The notes: generated by a model not told the origin, from the letters alone. Counted from the first letter of the stretch, positions 8,905 to 19,109 are shown. The stretch: DNA of 64,000 nt from Bacteroidales bacterium UBA5287 (GCA_002411345.1 DHSL01000025.1:49956-113955), one strand, 5' to 3'. Translations and numbers: made by a program.

Positions 8905-9894
8905 TTAAAATGCCTTGAAACCTACAAGTTTACGGACTTCATTCAGTATTCTTGAAGCACTTTCACGAGCTTTTTCTGCTCCTTCCGAAGTAACTTTGTG
9001 CAAATAAGCATCATCTTTTTCTATTTCAAGAATTCTTTCCCGAATTGGTGAAGTCACTTTAATTATATCTTCGGCAAGTTGTTTTTTTAGATCACCATAT
9101 CTTATTTCGCACTTATTCCATTGATCATTAAAGTGCTGAACAACTTCAGATGTTGATACAACATTTAAAATGGTGAAAAGGTTTTCGATGTAATCAGGTT
9201 TTGGAGAATTAAATTCTGTTGGCCCCGAATCTGTGAGTGCTCTTTTAACTTTCTTTTCTATATCTTTTGGCGAATCAATCAGGTAGATGCAATTTCCTTC
9301 GGACTTACCCATTTTTCCGCTGCCATCCAGTCCCGGTATTTTTATCAGTTCATTACCAAAATTGTACGCTACCGGTTCTTTAAAGAATTCAACTCCATAA
9401 AAATTATTGAAACGTCGCGCGAACCTTCGCGTCATTTCCAAGTGTTGTTCCTGATCTTTTCCCACAGGCACTTTATCAGCATTATGAACAAGAATGTCTG
9501 CAGCCATCAACGTTGGATAAGTCAACAGTCCAGCATTCACATTTTCGGGTTGCTTTCGTGCCTTTTCTTTGAACGATGCTGTTTTTGCAAGTTCTCCCAT
9601 ATATGCATGCATGTTTAGATAAACATACAATTCCATTGTTTCGCGCACATCGCTTTGTATATATATAACTGATTTTTCCGGATCAATTCCAGCCGCTAAA
9701 TAATCCACTAAGACGTTTTTTACATTTTCATGAAGATTTTTGGGATCAGGATGAGTTGTAAGTGAATGAATGTCAGCAATAAAAAAGTAACATTTATTCT
9801 CGTCCTGCATTCGTGTAAAGTTGCGCAATGCACCAAAATAGTTGCCCAAGTGTAAATTTCCGGTAGAACGAATTCCGCTAAGTACTATATCCAT
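8905..9894 (-). CDS. trpS: Tryptophanyl-tRNA synthetase
   Basis: A class Ic aminoacyl-tRNA synthetase charging tRNA-Trp, 329 residues, normal bacterial length. The HIGH-type motif is TGNLHLGNYFGAL at residues 11-23; the KMSKS-type motif is KMGKSEGN near residue 194. First gene of a three-gene unit with DUF2156 and GNAT genes behind it. The promoter lies at 9929-9936. Confidence 0.97.
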   Translation of the reverse strand: MDIVLSGIRSTGNLHLGNYFGALRNFTRMQDENKCYFFIADIHSLTTHPDPKNLHENVKNVLVDYLAAGIDPEKSVIYIQSDVRETMELYVYLNMHAYMGELAKTASFKEKARKQPENVNAGLLTYPTLMAADILVHNADKVPVGKDQEQHLEMTRRFARRFNNFYGVEFFKEPVAYNFGNELIKIPGLDGSGKMGKSEGNCIYLIDSPKDIEKKVKRALTDSGPTEFNSPKPDYIENLFTILNVVSTSEVVQHFNDQWNKCEIRYGDLKKQLAEDIIKVTSPIRERILEIEKDDAYLHKVTSEGAEKARESASRILNEVRKLVGFKAF

Positions 9895-9928
9895 TTTATT
9901 GTTTATGATCTATTGTTTGTGAGAAATG

Positions 9929-9936
9929 CAAAGATA
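9929..9936 (-). promoter_or_regulatory. Promoter -7 box for trpS-DUF2156-GNAT
   Basis: The minus strand reads TATCTTTG (TAnnTTTG), about 35 bp upstream of the trpS ATG at 9894. Confidence 0.6.
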
Positions 9937-10112
9937 CAAAAAAAGGAAAAGATTACCTACTGGATTAGAGCTATAGTTATTGCAAATACGCAATAGCAAT
10001 AATATTTATGATTCATAGAAGTTAGTTAATAAACTACTATTAATAATGTTTCTAATTTGTAGTAATTACAGAAATATTTCCGCAAATAATTCTTTTTAAA
10101 CTATAAAAATGC
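9937..10112. other. AT-rich gap between divergent trpS and sdhC promoters
   Basis: The whole gap between trpS and sdhC is 317 bp. It holds the two divergent -7 boxes and no coding frame that I can support. The only structure seen is a short hairpin, TATTGC (9978-9983) with GCAATA (9990-9995). A regulatory role is possible but not shown. Confidence 0.3.
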
Positions 10113-10120
10113 TACTTTTG
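10113..10120 (+). promoter_or_regulatory. Promoter -7 box for sdhCAB
   Basis: TACTTTTG matches TAnnTTTG and is followed by an AT-rich leader of about 85 nt before the sdhC ATG at 10212. Confidence 0.65.
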
Positions 10121-10211
10121 CACTTTATTAGCTTTTTGTTGATGGAAGTAAATTAATCTGCAAAAAATAACATAAACAACAATATATTCATTTAATTAAA
10201 ACAAGAACTTT

Positions 10212-10886
10212 ATGAGTTGGTTAATAAAATCTTCAATTGGCCGAAAATTCGTTCAAAGTATTTCCGGTCTTTTTATGATCTTGTTCTTATTATTCCACAT
10301 GTCAATGAATCTTGTACTCATATTCAATTATGAGACATACGATTTTATTGCAAATGAGATTTTGGGAGCAAATTGGTGGGCAATAGTTGGAACAGGAGTT
10401 ATTGCACTAGGTTTTGTTGTGCATATTATTTATGCAATATACTTAACATTGCAAAACAAGAAAGCTCGTGGTGTAAACAGGTATGCATCTTCAAGCAAAA
10501 CACCTGTAGCCTGGTCCTCAAAAAACATGTTTGTTTTGGGTCTATTTATCCTCATCTTTTTGTTTTTGCACTTATATCAATTTTGGTATCAAATGCAATT
10601 CAAAGAACTGTTTCATATTGAAGGTGCACGACCTGATGGAGCTCAATTAGTTGTCGAAATGTTTTCTCAAGTATGGGTTGTGATTTTATATGTATTTGCT
10701 TTTGTAGCATTATGGTTTCACTTAACTCATGGATTTTGGAGTGCAATTCACACTGTTGGATGGAATAACACTGTATGGATGAAACGTATAAAGGTAGTTG
10801 GAAATATTATTTCAACTCTCATTTGTCTTGGTTTCGTTGTAGTAGCTTTAGCCGTTCACTTCGGCTTTTCCAATATATTAGGATAA
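10212..10886 (+). CDS. sdhC: Succinate dehydrogenase/fumarate reductase cytochrome b subunit
   Basis: The di-heme membrane anchor of a type B succinate:quinone oxidoreductase, 224 residues. Five hydrophobic segments (roughly 15-35, 54-78, 104-125, 148-172, 197-218) contain histidines in LLFHMSMN, VVHIIYA, FLHLYQFWY and WFHLTHGFWS that are the likely heme ligands. Bacteroidales usually run this complex as fumarate reductase during anaerobic growth; the direction cannot be read from sequence. It leads the sdhCAB operon. Confidence 0.95.
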   Translation: MSWLIKSSIGRKFVQSISGLFMILFLLFHMSMNLVLIFNYETYDFIANEILGANWWAIVGTGVIALGFVVHIIYAIYLTLQNKKARGVNRYASSSKTPVAWSSKNMFVLGLFILIFLFLHLYQFWYQMQFKELFHIEGARPDGAQLVVEMFSQVWVVILYVFAFVALWFHLTHGFWSAIHTVGWNNTVWMKRIKVVGNIISTLICLGFVVVALAVHFGFSNILG

Positions 10887-10907
10887 ACGATATAGATACA
10901 TTACATT

Positions 10908-12851
10908 ATGAATAAAATAAACTCAAAAATACCAGCAGGACCATTAGAAAACAAATGGTCAAACTACAAAGATCACCAGAAACTGGTAAACCCGGCAAAC
11001 AAACGTCGACTTGACATCATTGTTGTTGGTACAGGATTGGCAGGAGCTTCTGCAGCTGCCTCACTTGGAGAAATGGGCTTTAATGTACTGAATTTCTGCA
11101 TTCAGGATTCTCCTCGTCGCGCTCACTCAATAGCAGCTCAAGGTGGTATCAATGCAGCAAAAAATTATCAAAACGATGGCGACTCCGTTTATCGTTTATT
11201 TTACGATACTATTAAAGGTGGCGACTATCGCGCTCGCGAAGCAAACGTTTATCGCCTTGCAGAAGTATCAAACAGCATCATAGATCAGTGCGTTGCTCAG
11301 GGTGTTCCTTTTGCTCGCGAATATGGTGGCTTACTCGATAACCGTTCATTTGGAGGTGCTCAAGTTTCACGTACTTTCTATGCAAGAGGTCAAACGGGAC
11401 AACAATTATTATTGGGTGCATACTCAGCATTAATGCGTGCCGTTCACAATAAACATGTGACACTGTATACACGTCATGAAATGCTTGACCTGGTTATGAT
11501 AGATGGTCGCGCTCGCGGAATTATAGCACGTGACCTTGTAACTGGTAAACTAGAACGCTTTTCAGCTCATGCAGTTGTAATTGCAACTGGTGGATACGGA
11601 AACACATTCTTCCTTTCTACAAATGCAATGACTTCAAATGGCTCTGCAGCATGGCAGTGTTATAGAAAAGGTGCTTACTTTGCTAACCCTTGCATGGCTC
11701 AAATTCACCCTACTTGTATTCCAGTTCATGGAGAGTTTCAATCGAAACTTACATTGATGTCGGAATCCCTTCGTAACGATGGACGTATTTGGGTACCTAA
11801 AAAACTGGAAGATGCAAAAGCCATCCGTGAAGGAAAATTAAAACCCACACAGTTAAAAGAAGAAGAGCGCGATTATTATCTTGAACGTCGTTATCCAGCT
11901 TTCGGTAATCTTGTTCCTCGTGACGTAGCTTCACGTGCAGCAAAAGAACGTTGCGATGCCGGTTATGGTGTTGGCACAACAGGTTTAGCTGTATATCTTG
12001 ATTTCAAAGAAGCGATAGAGCGTTTGGGTAGAGATGTGGTTGAAGATAAATATGGCAACCTTTTCCAAATGTACGAAAAGATTGTTGATGAGAATCCTTA
12101 CGAAACTCCAATGATGATTTTCCCTGCAACTCACTATACAATGGGTGGTATCTGGGTTGATTATGAATTGATGACTAATATTCCGGGATTATTCGCTATC
12201 GGCGAAGCAAATTTCTCAGACCACGGCGCAAACCGTTTAGGTGCATCGGCTCTGATGCAGGGATTGGCTGATGGTTATTTTGTTTTGCCATACACAATTC
12301 AAAATTATCTTGCAGATCAGATTCAAGTACCAAGATTTAAAACAGATCATCCTGAATTTGATGCAGCTGAAAAAGGCATCAAAGATCGTATCAATAAATT
12401 AATGAATATAAAAGGAACTCACTCTGTAGATCATATCCACAAAGAACTTGGACACATTATGTGGGAATATGTTGGTATGGGTCGCAGCAAAGAAAGTCTT
12501 GAAACTGCAATTGAAAAGTTAAAGCAATTGAAGAAAGATTTCCTTACAAATCTTCGTATCCCAGGAAATAAAGAAGATATGAATGTTGAGTTAGAAAAAG
12601 CACTTAGATTACAAGACTTTATTGAAATCGGCGAATTAATGGCTCACGATGCACTTGACAGAGAAGAATCTTGCGGAGGTCACTTCCGAATTGAGCATCA
12701 AACACCTGAAGGTGAAGCTTTACGTGACGATGAAAACTTCTCATATGTTTCTTGTTGGGAATATCAGGGCGAAGATAAAGCACCTGTAATGAATAAAGAA
12801 CCTCTTGAATATGAATTTGTGGTTCGCCAGCAACGTAATTATAAATCGTAA
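10908..12851 (+). CDS. sdhA: Succinate dehydrogenase/fumarate reductase flavoprotein subunit
   Basis: The catalytic FAD subunit, 647 residues, normal length for this type. The FAD-binding Rossmann motif is [19 protein letters not shown] near residues 39-57. The histidine that usually carries covalent FAD is in [15 protein letters not shown] (near residue 77). The substrate-side [12 protein letters not shown] and the C-terminal FAD motif [18 protein letters not shown] are intact. It acts with SdhB and SdhC at the inner membrane. Lies 21 bp after sdhC and 15 bp before sdhB. Confidence 0.97.
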   Translation: MNKINSKIPAGPLENKWSNYKDHQKLVNPANKRRLDIIVVGTGLAGASAAASLGEMGFNVLNFCIQDSPRRAHSIAAQGGINAAKNYQNDGDSVYRLFYDTIKGGDYRAREANVYRLAEVSNSIIDQCVAQGVPFAREYGGLLDNRSFGGAQVSRTFYARGQTGQQLLLGAYSALMRAVHNKHVTLYTRHEMLDLVMIDGRARGIIARDLVTGKLERFSAHAVVIATGGYGNTFFLSTNAMTSNGSAAWQCYRKGAYFANPCMAQIHPTCIPVHGEFQSKLTLMSESLRNDGRIWVPKKLEDAKAIREGKLKPTQLKEEERDYYLERRYPAFGNLVPRDVASRAAKERCDAGYGVGTTGLAVYLDFKEAIERLGRDVVEDKYGNLFQMYEKIVDENPYETPMMIFPATHYTMGGIWVDYELMTNIPGLFAIGEANFSDHGANRLGASALMQGLADGYFVLPYTIQNYLADQIQVPRFKTDHPEFDAAEKGIKDRINKLMNIKGTHSVDHIHKELGHIMWEYVGMGRSKESLETAIEKLKQLKKDFLTNLRIPGNKEDMNVELEKALRLQDFIEIGELMAHDALDREESCGGHFRIEHQTPEGEALRDDENFSYVSCWEYQGEDKAPVMNKEPLEYEFVVRQQRNYKS

Positions 12852-12866
12852 AAAGTTACTACAATC

Positions 12867-13622
12867 ATGGATAAAAATATAAATATCAAACTCAGAATTT
12901 GGAGACAGAGAAGTCCCAAGGAAAAAGGACATTTCGAAAATTATGAACTCCAAAATATCTCACAGGGAAGTTCATTTCTGGAAATGATGGATATCCTAAA
13001 CGAAAAGCTGGTCAATGAAGGAAAAGAACCTGTAGTTTTCGATCACGACTGCCGTGAAGGTATATGCGGAATGTGTAGTCTTTATATTAATGGACATCCT
13101 CACGGACCTGATGAAGATGTAACGACTTGTCAATTACATATGCGTAAATTCGACGATGGCGACACTATTACTGTAGAGCCATGGCGTTCAGCTGCTTTCC
13201 CTATTATCAGAGATTTGATGGTAGATCGTACTGCTTTTGATAAAATAATACAAGCTGGTGGTTATGTTTCAGTAAATACTGGTGGTACTCCTGATGCTAA
13301 CGCAATTCCTATTCCAAAGAAAAATGCAGATGCTGCAATGGATGCAGCCGCTTGTATTGGATGTGGTGCATGTGTAGCTGCTTGTAAAAATGGTTCTGCA
13401 ATGCTTTTTGTTTCAGCAAAAGTTACACAGTTCGCCCAGTTGCCTCAAGGGAAACCAGAAGCGGCAAGACGCGCAAAATCAATGGTGGCAAAAATGGATG
13501 AACTGGGATTTGGAAACTGTACTAATACAGGTGCTTGTGAAGTTGAATGCCCTAAAAACATTTCCATCACCAATATTGCACGTTTAAATCACGAGTTTTT
13601 GAAAGCTAAAATAGGAAGCTAA
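12867..13622 (+). CDS. sdhB: Succinate dehydrogenase/fumarate reductase iron-sulfur subunit
   Basis: The electron-transfer subunit, 251 residues. An N-terminal plant-type ferredoxin domain binds the 2Fe-2S cluster through [10 protein letters not shown] and a later Cys in VTTCQLH. The C-terminal domain holds the ligands for the other clusters in [15 protein letters not shown] and [16 protein letters not shown]. All expected cysteines are present. It ends the operon, 28 bp before a strong terminator. Confidence 0.97.
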   Translation: MDKNINIKLRIWRQRSPKEKGHFENYELQNISQGSSFLEMMDILNEKLVNEGKEPVVFDHDCREGICGMCSLYINGHPHGPDEDVTTCQLHMRKFDDGDTITVEPWRSAAFPIIRDLMVDRTAFDKIIQAGGYVSVNTGGTPDANAIPIPKKNADAAMDAAACIGCGACVAACKNGSAMLFVSAKVTQFAQLPQGKPEAARRAKSMVAKMDELGFGNCTNTGACEVECPKNISITNIARLNHEFLKAKIGS

Positions 13623-13650
13623 CTATTAATAATCAGAAACAAACTATATT

Positions 13651-13687
13651 ACAAAGCGTTTAAAATAATTAAACGCTTTGTTTTTTT
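13651..13687 (+). terminator. Rho-independent terminator of sdhCAB
   Basis: A perfect 12-bp stem (ACAAAGCGTTTA at 13651-13662, TAAACGCTTTGT at 13670-13681), a 7-nt loop and a T7 run. Confidence 0.92.
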
Positions 13688-13733
13688 ATAATTGTTAAAT
13701 AAAGATGTACATTTTTCATAAACCTTTTTGCTT

Positions 13734-13741
13734 TATCTTTG
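13734..13741 (+). promoter_or_regulatory. Promoter -7 box for the outer-membrane barrel gene and priA
   Basis: TATCTTTG matches TAnnTTTG; the ATG at 13808 is about 60 nt downstream of the predicted start site. Confidence 0.6.
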
Positions 13742-13807
13742 TCTAACAAAAGTGAATTCATTCTATCTATTATTTCGCTGAATATAATTTCACTAATTTG
13801 AAGAACA

Positions 13808-14443
13808 ATGAAAACAAAGAAAACAATTTTGAGCATAGCAATAGTAACATTGCTGTCTATGCTAAGTTTACCAGCTTTTTCACAAGTTAAATTTGGAGTA
13901 AAAGCAGATGTTGGTCTTAATAATCCGACATTTAGTACAAGTTCAGTAAAAGTTGAGAACATGACTTCTTACAGTATTGGACCGACAATTGAAGCAATGT
14001 TTCCCTCTGGTGGAATGCGATTAGGATTAGAAGCATCACTTTTATATAATGATAACCGCATGACAGTTTCTTCTTTAGAAGAGGGTACAACATTTGATCA
14101 AGAAGTCGATAACCGATACTTACGTTTGCCTATTACCGCAAAGATAAAATTCGGTTTATTAGGTTTACCATTACGTATTTATGGTGATGCGGGTCCTTAT
14201 CTTGACTATCTGATTGACGGTGAAAAAATTGACACCCAACAGGTTGGTAATGATATAGAAGCTAAAAAGTTTGGTGCTGGAGCTACTTTTGGTGCCGGGA
14301 TTGAAGTTTTGAACTTTATCCAGGTAGGTGTTAATTATAATGTTCAACTTACTGATGATTATGCTGCCGACACTCCTAACTGGAGCGATCCTTTGAATGG
14401 TAAAAGGAATAATTGGTCACTTTCAGCAGCAGTATATTTCTAA
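13808..14443 (+). CDS. Outer-membrane beta-barrel protein, PorT-like
   Basis: A 211-residue exported protein. The signal peptide (residues 1-25, ending LPAFS before QVKFGVK) is followed by alternating strands typical of the small eight-strand barrel families: KFGVKADVGLNNP, GPTIEAMFP, MRLGLEASLLYN, RLPITAKIKFGLLG, and a C-terminal strand WSLSAAVYF ending in Phe, as usual for barrels recognised by BamA. Function unknown. The stop lies 2 bp before priA, so the two genes are co-transcribed. Confidence 0.82.
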   Translation: MKTKKTILSIAIVTLLSMLSLPAFSQVKFGVKADVGLNNPTFSTSSVKVENMTSYSIGPTIEAMFPSGGMRLGLEASLLYNDNRMTVSSLEEGTTFDQEVDNRYLRLPITAKIKFGLLGLPLRIYGDAGPYLDYLIDGEKIDTQQVGNDIEAKKFGAGATFGAGIEVLNFIQVGVNYNVQLTDDYAADTPNWSDPLNGKRNNWSLSAAVYF

Positions 14444-14445
14444 TA

Positions 14446-16881
14446 ATGTTTGCAGATGTAATACTTCCACTTCCGTTATCCGAAACTTATACCTACTCAG
14501 TTCCGGCTGAAATGTACGGGAAAATTGGATTAGGCTTTAGAGTTATTGTATCTTTTGGAAGCAGGAAATATTATACGGCAATAGTAATAAAATTACACAA
14601 CAATGCCCCTAAAGGCATCAAAATAAAGGAGATCCATTCTCTGATAGACACTCACCCTATTGTTCTTGAAAATCAATTAAAATTATGGGAATGGATTTTT
14701 TTTTATTATCTTTCAACACCTGGAGATATTTACAAAGCTGCAGTACCTTCTAAACTGAGAATAGAGAGCGAGACTTTTCTTTCTCTCAATCATATTGATT
14801 TTACCAACATTGAATTAACACCAACAGAATTAAAGATTTGCGAATATTTGCAACAAAGTGAATCATCCAAAATTGCTCAAATAAGCAAAGAACTGAAAAT
14901 TAAAAATATATTACCACATATATATTCCCTTAGTTCGAAAGAAGCAATAATCTCTAACGAAAATATTCATCAGAAATTCATTCCTAAAACTGAAAATCAT
15001 CTCCGAATAAACCCTGAAATTAACACTAAAGAAATTCCCTCTTTAATAGGAAAGGCAATCAAACAATATCAACTTTATAATCAATTTGTTACATTGCTGG
15101 ACGAAAGAGAAGAAACATCTTTCAATCGTAAAGAATTATTAGAACTGACTAAATTTTCACCGGCAGTATTGAACGGTCTGCTCTCTAAGAATATCCTTAT
15201 TCAGTTTCCTATGATTGTAAATCGTTTAAATTCTGATGAAAAGATAAAAAGAAAACCTTATCCTTTAAATACATCTCAAGAAAAAGCACTCTTTGATATC
15301 TTGAAATGTTTTCAATCAAAAAACACTTGTCTTTTGCATGGTGTTACTTCGAGCGGTAAGACTGAAATATATATTCATTTAATTGAACAAATGCTTACCG
15401 AAGGTAAACAAACGCTTTATTTGGTTCCCGAAATAGCTCTTACAACTCAATTGACAAAACGACTTAAAGATGTATTTGGTGCAAAACTTGGTATTTATCA
15501 TTCTAAAATAAATGATAGTGAACGTACTGAAATATGGCAAAAAATGCTGTCCGATAATCCTTACGAAATTATTATTGGAGTTCGTTCATCACTGTTTTTA
15601 CCCTTTACAAATTTGGGATTGGTAATTGTTGATGAAGAACATGAAACTAGTTATAAGCAACAAGATCCCGCCCCTCGATATAATGCCCGGGACACAGCAA
15701 TTATGTTAGCCCTTCTGAATAAATGCAAAACATTATTAGGATCTGCAACTCCTTCATTTGAAACATACTTCAATGCCAAAACAGGTAAATTTGGTCTAGT
15801 AAAACTATCTAAAAGATATGAAGACATTCAAATGCCTGAAATTATACTTGAAAACACAAAAGAATTATATCGTAAAAGAAAAATGAAATCTTTATTAGCT
15901 CCCAATCTTATTAATCAGATAAATGAAGCTATAAAAAGAGGAGAACAGGTAATTCTTTTTCGCAATAGAAGAGGTTTTGCACCCATGATAGAATGTAAAA
16001 CATGTGGTTGGACACCAAAATGCAAACATTGTGACGTTACACTTACTTATCATAAATATGGAAATGTATTAAGATGTCATTATTGTAATACAGTTTATAA
16101 AATGCCGATTGAATGCTTGTCATGTCATGATAAAGATTCTCTTGAAACACTAGGACAAGGGACTGAACAACTTGAAGAAGAGGCAACAAATTTATTTCCT
16201 AATGCTGTTGTAGCGCGATTAGATAGCGATAGTACTCGTTCAAAAGATTCCTATAGCAGAATTATAAACGATTTTCAAGAAGGTAAAGCACAAATATTGG
16301 TAGGCACACAAATGTTATCAAAAGGTCTTGATTTTGATAATGTCAGTATCGTTGGAATAATTTCAGCAGATAGTTTAATGAATTACCCCGATTTTCGTTC
16401 TTTTGAACATGGATTTCAATTGATTATGCAGGCAAGCGGTCGAAGTGGACGAAAGAATAAACAAGGAAAAGTATTTATCCAGACAGGTGATCCTGATCAA
16501 CCAATTTACCAGTTTATTTCAAATAATGACTATGATAGTTTCTTTATAATGCAATTGGCAGAAAGAAAACTATTTATGTACCCACCTTATTATCGACTCA
16601 TAAAAATTATTATCAAACACAAAGATGAAAGGATTGTTGAAAGTGCAGCTTCACACTTAACAGGAATACTTAAACAATCATTAAATGACAGGGTTTTAGG
16701 TCCTTCTATACCAGTAATAGGAAGAATCCAACAATACTATATACGTGAGATATTATTAAAACTTGAGATAGGACTTTCTCCACATTTAGTGCGAGAATCA
16801 TTGAAAAAAGCTGAAAACATTTTCCGCAAAACTCCAGATTACAAATACACTATTTTATATTTTGATGTTGATCCATCATAA
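14446..16881 (+). CDS. priA: Primosomal protein N' (replication restart helicase PriA)
   Basis: A superfamily 2 3'-to-5' helicase that reloads the replisome at stalled forks. 811 residues from the ATG at 14446, which fits the N-terminal ADVILPLPLSETYTYSVP; an in-frame start at 14413 would overlap the barrel gene. Walker A is GVTSSGKTE near residue 300, the DEAH-type box is VDEEHE near 395, and a GSATPSFE motif follows. The zinc region (about 515-556) carries paired cysteines in CKTCGWTPKCKHC, CHYC and CLSC. The helicase C-terminal motif QASGRSGRKNK is present. Confidence 0.96.
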   Translation: MFADVILPLPLSETYTYSVPAEMYGKIGLGFRVIVSFGSRKYYTAIVIKLHNNAPKGIKIKEIHSLIDTHPIVLENQLKLWEWIFFYYLSTPGDIYKAAVPSKLRIESETFLSLNHIDFTNIELTPTELKICEYLQQSESSKIAQISKELKIKNILPHIYSLSSKEAIISNENIHQKFIPKTENHLRINPEINTKEIPSLIGKAIKQYQLYNQFVTLLDEREETSFNRKELLELTKFSPAVLNGLLSKNILIQFPMIVNRLNSDEKIKRKPYPLNTSQEKALFDILKCFQSKNTCLLHGVTSSGKTEIYIHLIEQMLTEGKQTLYLVPEIALTTQLTKRLKDVFGAKLGIYHSKINDSERTEIWQKMLSDNPYEIIIGVRSSLFLPFTNLGLVIVDEEHETSYKQQDPAPRYNARDTAIMLALLNKCKTLLGSATPSFETYFNAKTGKFGLVKLSKRYEDIQMPEIILENTKELYRKRKMKSLLAPNLINQINEAIKRGEQVILFRNRRGFAPMIECKTCGWTPKCKHCDVTLTYHKYGNVLRCHYCNTVYKMPIECLSCHDKDSLETLGQGTEQLEEEATNLFPNAVVARLDSDSTRSKDSYSRIINDFQEGKAQILVGTQMLSKGLDFDNVSIVGIISADSLMNYPDFRSFEHGFQLIMQASGRSGRKNKQGKVFIQTGDPDQPIYQFISNNDYDSFFIMQLAERKLFMYPPYYRLIKIIIKHKDERIVESAASHLTGILKQSLNDRVLGPSIPVIGRIQQYYIREILLKLEIGLSPHLVRESLKKAENIFRKTPDYKYTILYFDVDPS

Positions 16882-16883
16882 AA

Positions 16884-16912
16884 AAAACCGGTATTTAAAT
16901 TATACCGGTTTT
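16884..16912. terminator. Bidirectional terminator between priA and rng
   Basis: An 11-bp stem (AAAACCGGTAT at 16884-16894 with ATACCGGTTTT at 16902-16912) and a 7-nt loop, with A-rich and T-rich flanks, between two convergent genes. Confidence 0.85.
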
Positions 16913-16947
16913 CTACTTTTTAATAATCACTTCGCTCACACAAAGCA

Positions 16948-18516
16948 TTATTTCATTTCAATTTCTTCTTTCAGATCAATTTCGTTTCCTTCTTTATCAT
17001 AGAAAAAGTATTGGAGGAATCCAAGTTTTTGATTAGGAACAATCTTCATTCCTATACCATATTTTCTTTTCCATTTTAGTTTCAACGATATCAATCCTTG
17101 TTCTACATAGGCAGCCACATATGGATGGATATGCAGACTGAATTTCTTCACTTTTAGATGATTTGACAAATAATCGATTTTTCTTTCTAGTGTATCAGTG
17201 AAAAGGATCGATGATTTTATTTTTCCTTTACCAAAGCAAGTGGGGCATACTTCGCTAGTGGTAACTTCCATTTCAGGACGAACACGTTGCCGTGTAATTT
17301 GCATCAAACCAAATTTACTAAGTGGCAGAATATTATGTTTAGCCCTATCAGCTGACATTAATTCCTGCATTTTTGCTAGTAATTTATTCCGATGCTCTCC
17401 AGAGTGCATATCAATAAAATCGACAACAATAATTCCTCCCATATCACGGAGACGCAATTGTCGCGCAATTTCCTCAGCAGCAGCAACATTTACTTCATAA
17501 GCATTATCCTCTTGTCCTAAAGAAGATTTGTTCCTGTTTCCGCTATTGACATCAATTACATGTAATGCTTCGGTATGTTCAATTATTAAATATGCACCAT
17601 TTTTAAATGTAACCGTGGTTCCAAAGAGTGATTTAATCTGTTTGGTTACACCAAAATTATCTAAGATAGGTAATGCTCCATTGTATAATTTTACAATGTT
17701 TTTTCTTTCAGGTGCAATTAATTCTACATACTCAGCAATCTGGTTGTACACATTCTTATCATTGATGTGTATTTGTTCAAAAGATGGGCTGAAAATATCC
17801 CTGAGTAAAGCAACGGTTCTGCCCGTTTCTTCATAAATGAGTGATGCAGGTTTTGCTTTTACCAACTTCTCACTGGTTTCTTCCCATCGCTTGAGCAATG
17901 TCTTAAGTTCACCATCAAGTTCAGCTACTTTTTTACCTTCAGCATTTGTGCGAATGATTACACCAAAATTCTTTGGTTTAATACTCTGAACGAGTTGACG
18001 TAATCGAGCACGTTCTTCGCGAGACTTTATTTTCTGAGAAACAGAAACCCGTTCAATAAAAGGTATAAGAACCATAAATCGTCCGGCGAAAGAAATCTCG
18101 GCTGTAAGTCTTGGACCTTTAGTAGAAATCGCTTCCTTAGCTATTTGTACTAAAATTTCCTGTCCAGGTTTTAGCTTTTCAGAGATAAGTCCATCTTTTT
18201 CAATGATGGGTTTCAACTTAACTTTCTGAACTTGAGTAACCTTTTTTTTCTCAACAACTGTTTTCTGAAAATCAACAATTGAATTGAATTCTACCCCTAA
18301 ATCTAAATAGTGAAGAAAAGCGTCCTTTTTATGTCCAACATCCACAAATGAGGCATTGAGAGCAGGCATAAGTTTTTTAACCTTGCCCAAATAGATATTT
18401 CCAACAGCAAAAGATTCATCTTGAGCCTCTTGTTGTAATTCAACAAGTTTTTTGTCCTCAAGAACCGCAATGGTTATCTCTTTTGGTTGAACATCTACTA
18501 CAAGTTCGCTTACCAC
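16948..18516 (-). CDS. rng: Ribonuclease G/E family endoribonuclease
   Basis: A single-strand-specific endoribonuclease for rRNA maturation and mRNA decay, 522 residues, RNase G-like because the long RNase E scaffold tail is absent. An S1 RNA-binding domain (about 38-130) contains VGNIYLGKVKKLMPALNASFVDVGHKK-type sequence in part. The magnesium-binding aspartates lie in HVIDVNSGN (near 318) and VVDFIDMHSG (near 365). The zinc-link motif CPTCFGKGK near 421 would support dimerisation. It is transcribed away from the HU/bS22 genes and converges on priA. Confidence 0.94.
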   Translation of the reverse strand: MVSELVVDVQPKEITIAVLEDKKLVELQQEAQDESFAVGNIYLGKVKKLMPALNASFVDVGHKKDAFLHYLDLGVEFNSIVDFQKTVVEKKKVTQVQKVKLKPIIEKDGLISEKLKPGQEILVQIAKEAISTKGPRLTAEISFAGRFMVLIPFIERVSVSQKIKSREERARLRQLVQSIKPKNFGVIIRTNAEGKKVAELDGELKTLLKRWEETSEKLVKAKPASLIYEETGRTVALLRDIFSPSFEQIHINDKNVYNQIAEYVELIAPERKNIVKLYNGALPILDNFGVTKQIKSLFGTTVTFKNGAYLIIEHTEALHVIDVNSGNRNKSSLGQEDNAYEVNVAAAEEIARQLRLRDMGGIIVVDFIDMHSGEHRNKLLAKMQELMSADRAKHNILPLSKFGLMQITRQRVRPEMEVTTSEVCPTCFGKGKIKSSILFTDTLERKIDYLSNHLKVKKFSLHIHPYVAAYVEQGLISLKLKWKRKYGIGMKIVPNQKLGFLQYFFYDKEGNEIDLKEEIEMK

Positions 18517-18600
18517 AATTTTATTTGTTTTTAATGTTCTTAAGTATAAGCTCTGTTCGTTAAAGGGTGGTGCTCATCACAAGTACCATTCTTTATACAG

Positions 18601-18640
18601 AAAGAACAAACTTAAATTATTAGTCTTAAGTTTGTTCTTT
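18601..18640 (-). terminator. Strong hairpin downstream of HU and the bS22-like gene
   Basis: A perfect 15-bp stem (AAAGAACAAACTTAA at 18601-18615 with its complement at 18626-18640) and a 10-nt loop. It lies between the bS22-like gene and rng. The following U tract on the minus strand is only three bases, so it may be a weak terminator or an mRNA 3'-end stabiliser. Confidence 0.55.
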
Positions 18641-18667
18641 TGGATAAATTGTCAAAAAAATATAGAC

Positions 18668-18760
18668 TTACTTCTTCTTTTTATGTCTATTTTTTCTAAG
18701 TCTTTTTTTCCTCTTATGAACAGACATCTTATGCTTTTTTCTTTTTTTTCCGCTTGGCAT
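18668..18760 (-). CDS. bS22-like small basic ribosomal protein (AURKAIP1/COX24 domain)
   Basis: A 30-residue frame beginning MPSGKKRKKHKM and ending RHKKKK, with most residues Lys, Arg or His. This matches the very small proteins annotated in Bacteroidetes as AURKAIP1/COX24 domain-containing or bS22-like ribosomal proteins, which have the pattern MPSGKKRKxHKMxxHKRKKRLRKNRHKKK. It lies 15 bp downstream of the HU gene on the same strand. It is easy to miss because of its size; the match to a conserved pattern is my reason for calling it real. Confidence 0.88.
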   Translation of the reverse strand: MPSGKKRKKHKMSVHKRKKRLRKNRHKKKK

Positions 18761-18775
18761 TTTAATTCTCCTTTA

Positions 18776-19060
18776 TTATTTGTTAATAGTTTTTACTTGA
18801 GCAACAAATGTTTTTGAGGGTTTGAATGAAGGAATGTTATGTTCTGGAATGATGATCGTAGTATTTTTAGAAATATTACGAGCAGTCTTCTGAGCTCTTT
18901 TCTTCACGATGAAGCTTCCGAAACCTCTTAGATACACATTTTCATTTTTAGCCAGTGAATCTTTTACAACATCCATAAAAGATTCAACGGTTGCAAGGAC
19001 AGATGCTTTATCAACTCCTGTATTTTTTGCAATCTCGTTTACAATGTCTGCTTTAGTCAT
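18776..19060 (-). CDS. HU/IHF family DNA-binding protein
   Basis: A 94-residue nucleoid protein that bends and wraps DNA. The N-terminal dimerisation helices (MTKADIVNEIAKNTGVDK) are followed by the conserved NVYLRGFGSFIVKKR, and the arm region ARNISKNTTIIIPEHNIPSFKPSK carries the conserved proline. One of the several HU-like proteins usual in Bacteroidetes. Its promoter is at 19110-19117. Confidence 0.95.
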   Translation of the reverse strand: MTKADIVNEIAKNTGVDKASVLATVESFMDVVKDSLAKNENVYLRGFGSFIVKKRAQKTARNISKNTTIIIPEHNIPSFKPSKTFVAQVKTINK

Positions 19061-19109
19061 ATTGTTAATTTTATAATAATAAGATTGTTATAAGTAATTT
19101 TTTGGATTG

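Noticed and set aside
13669..13962. 97-codon minus-strand frame over the sdh terminator and barrel gene start
   Set aside because: It crosses the terminator and the antisense of a clear signal peptide; no support.
17198..17836. Two plus-strand frames of about 100 codons
   Set aside because: Antisense to the conserved catalytic part of RNase G.
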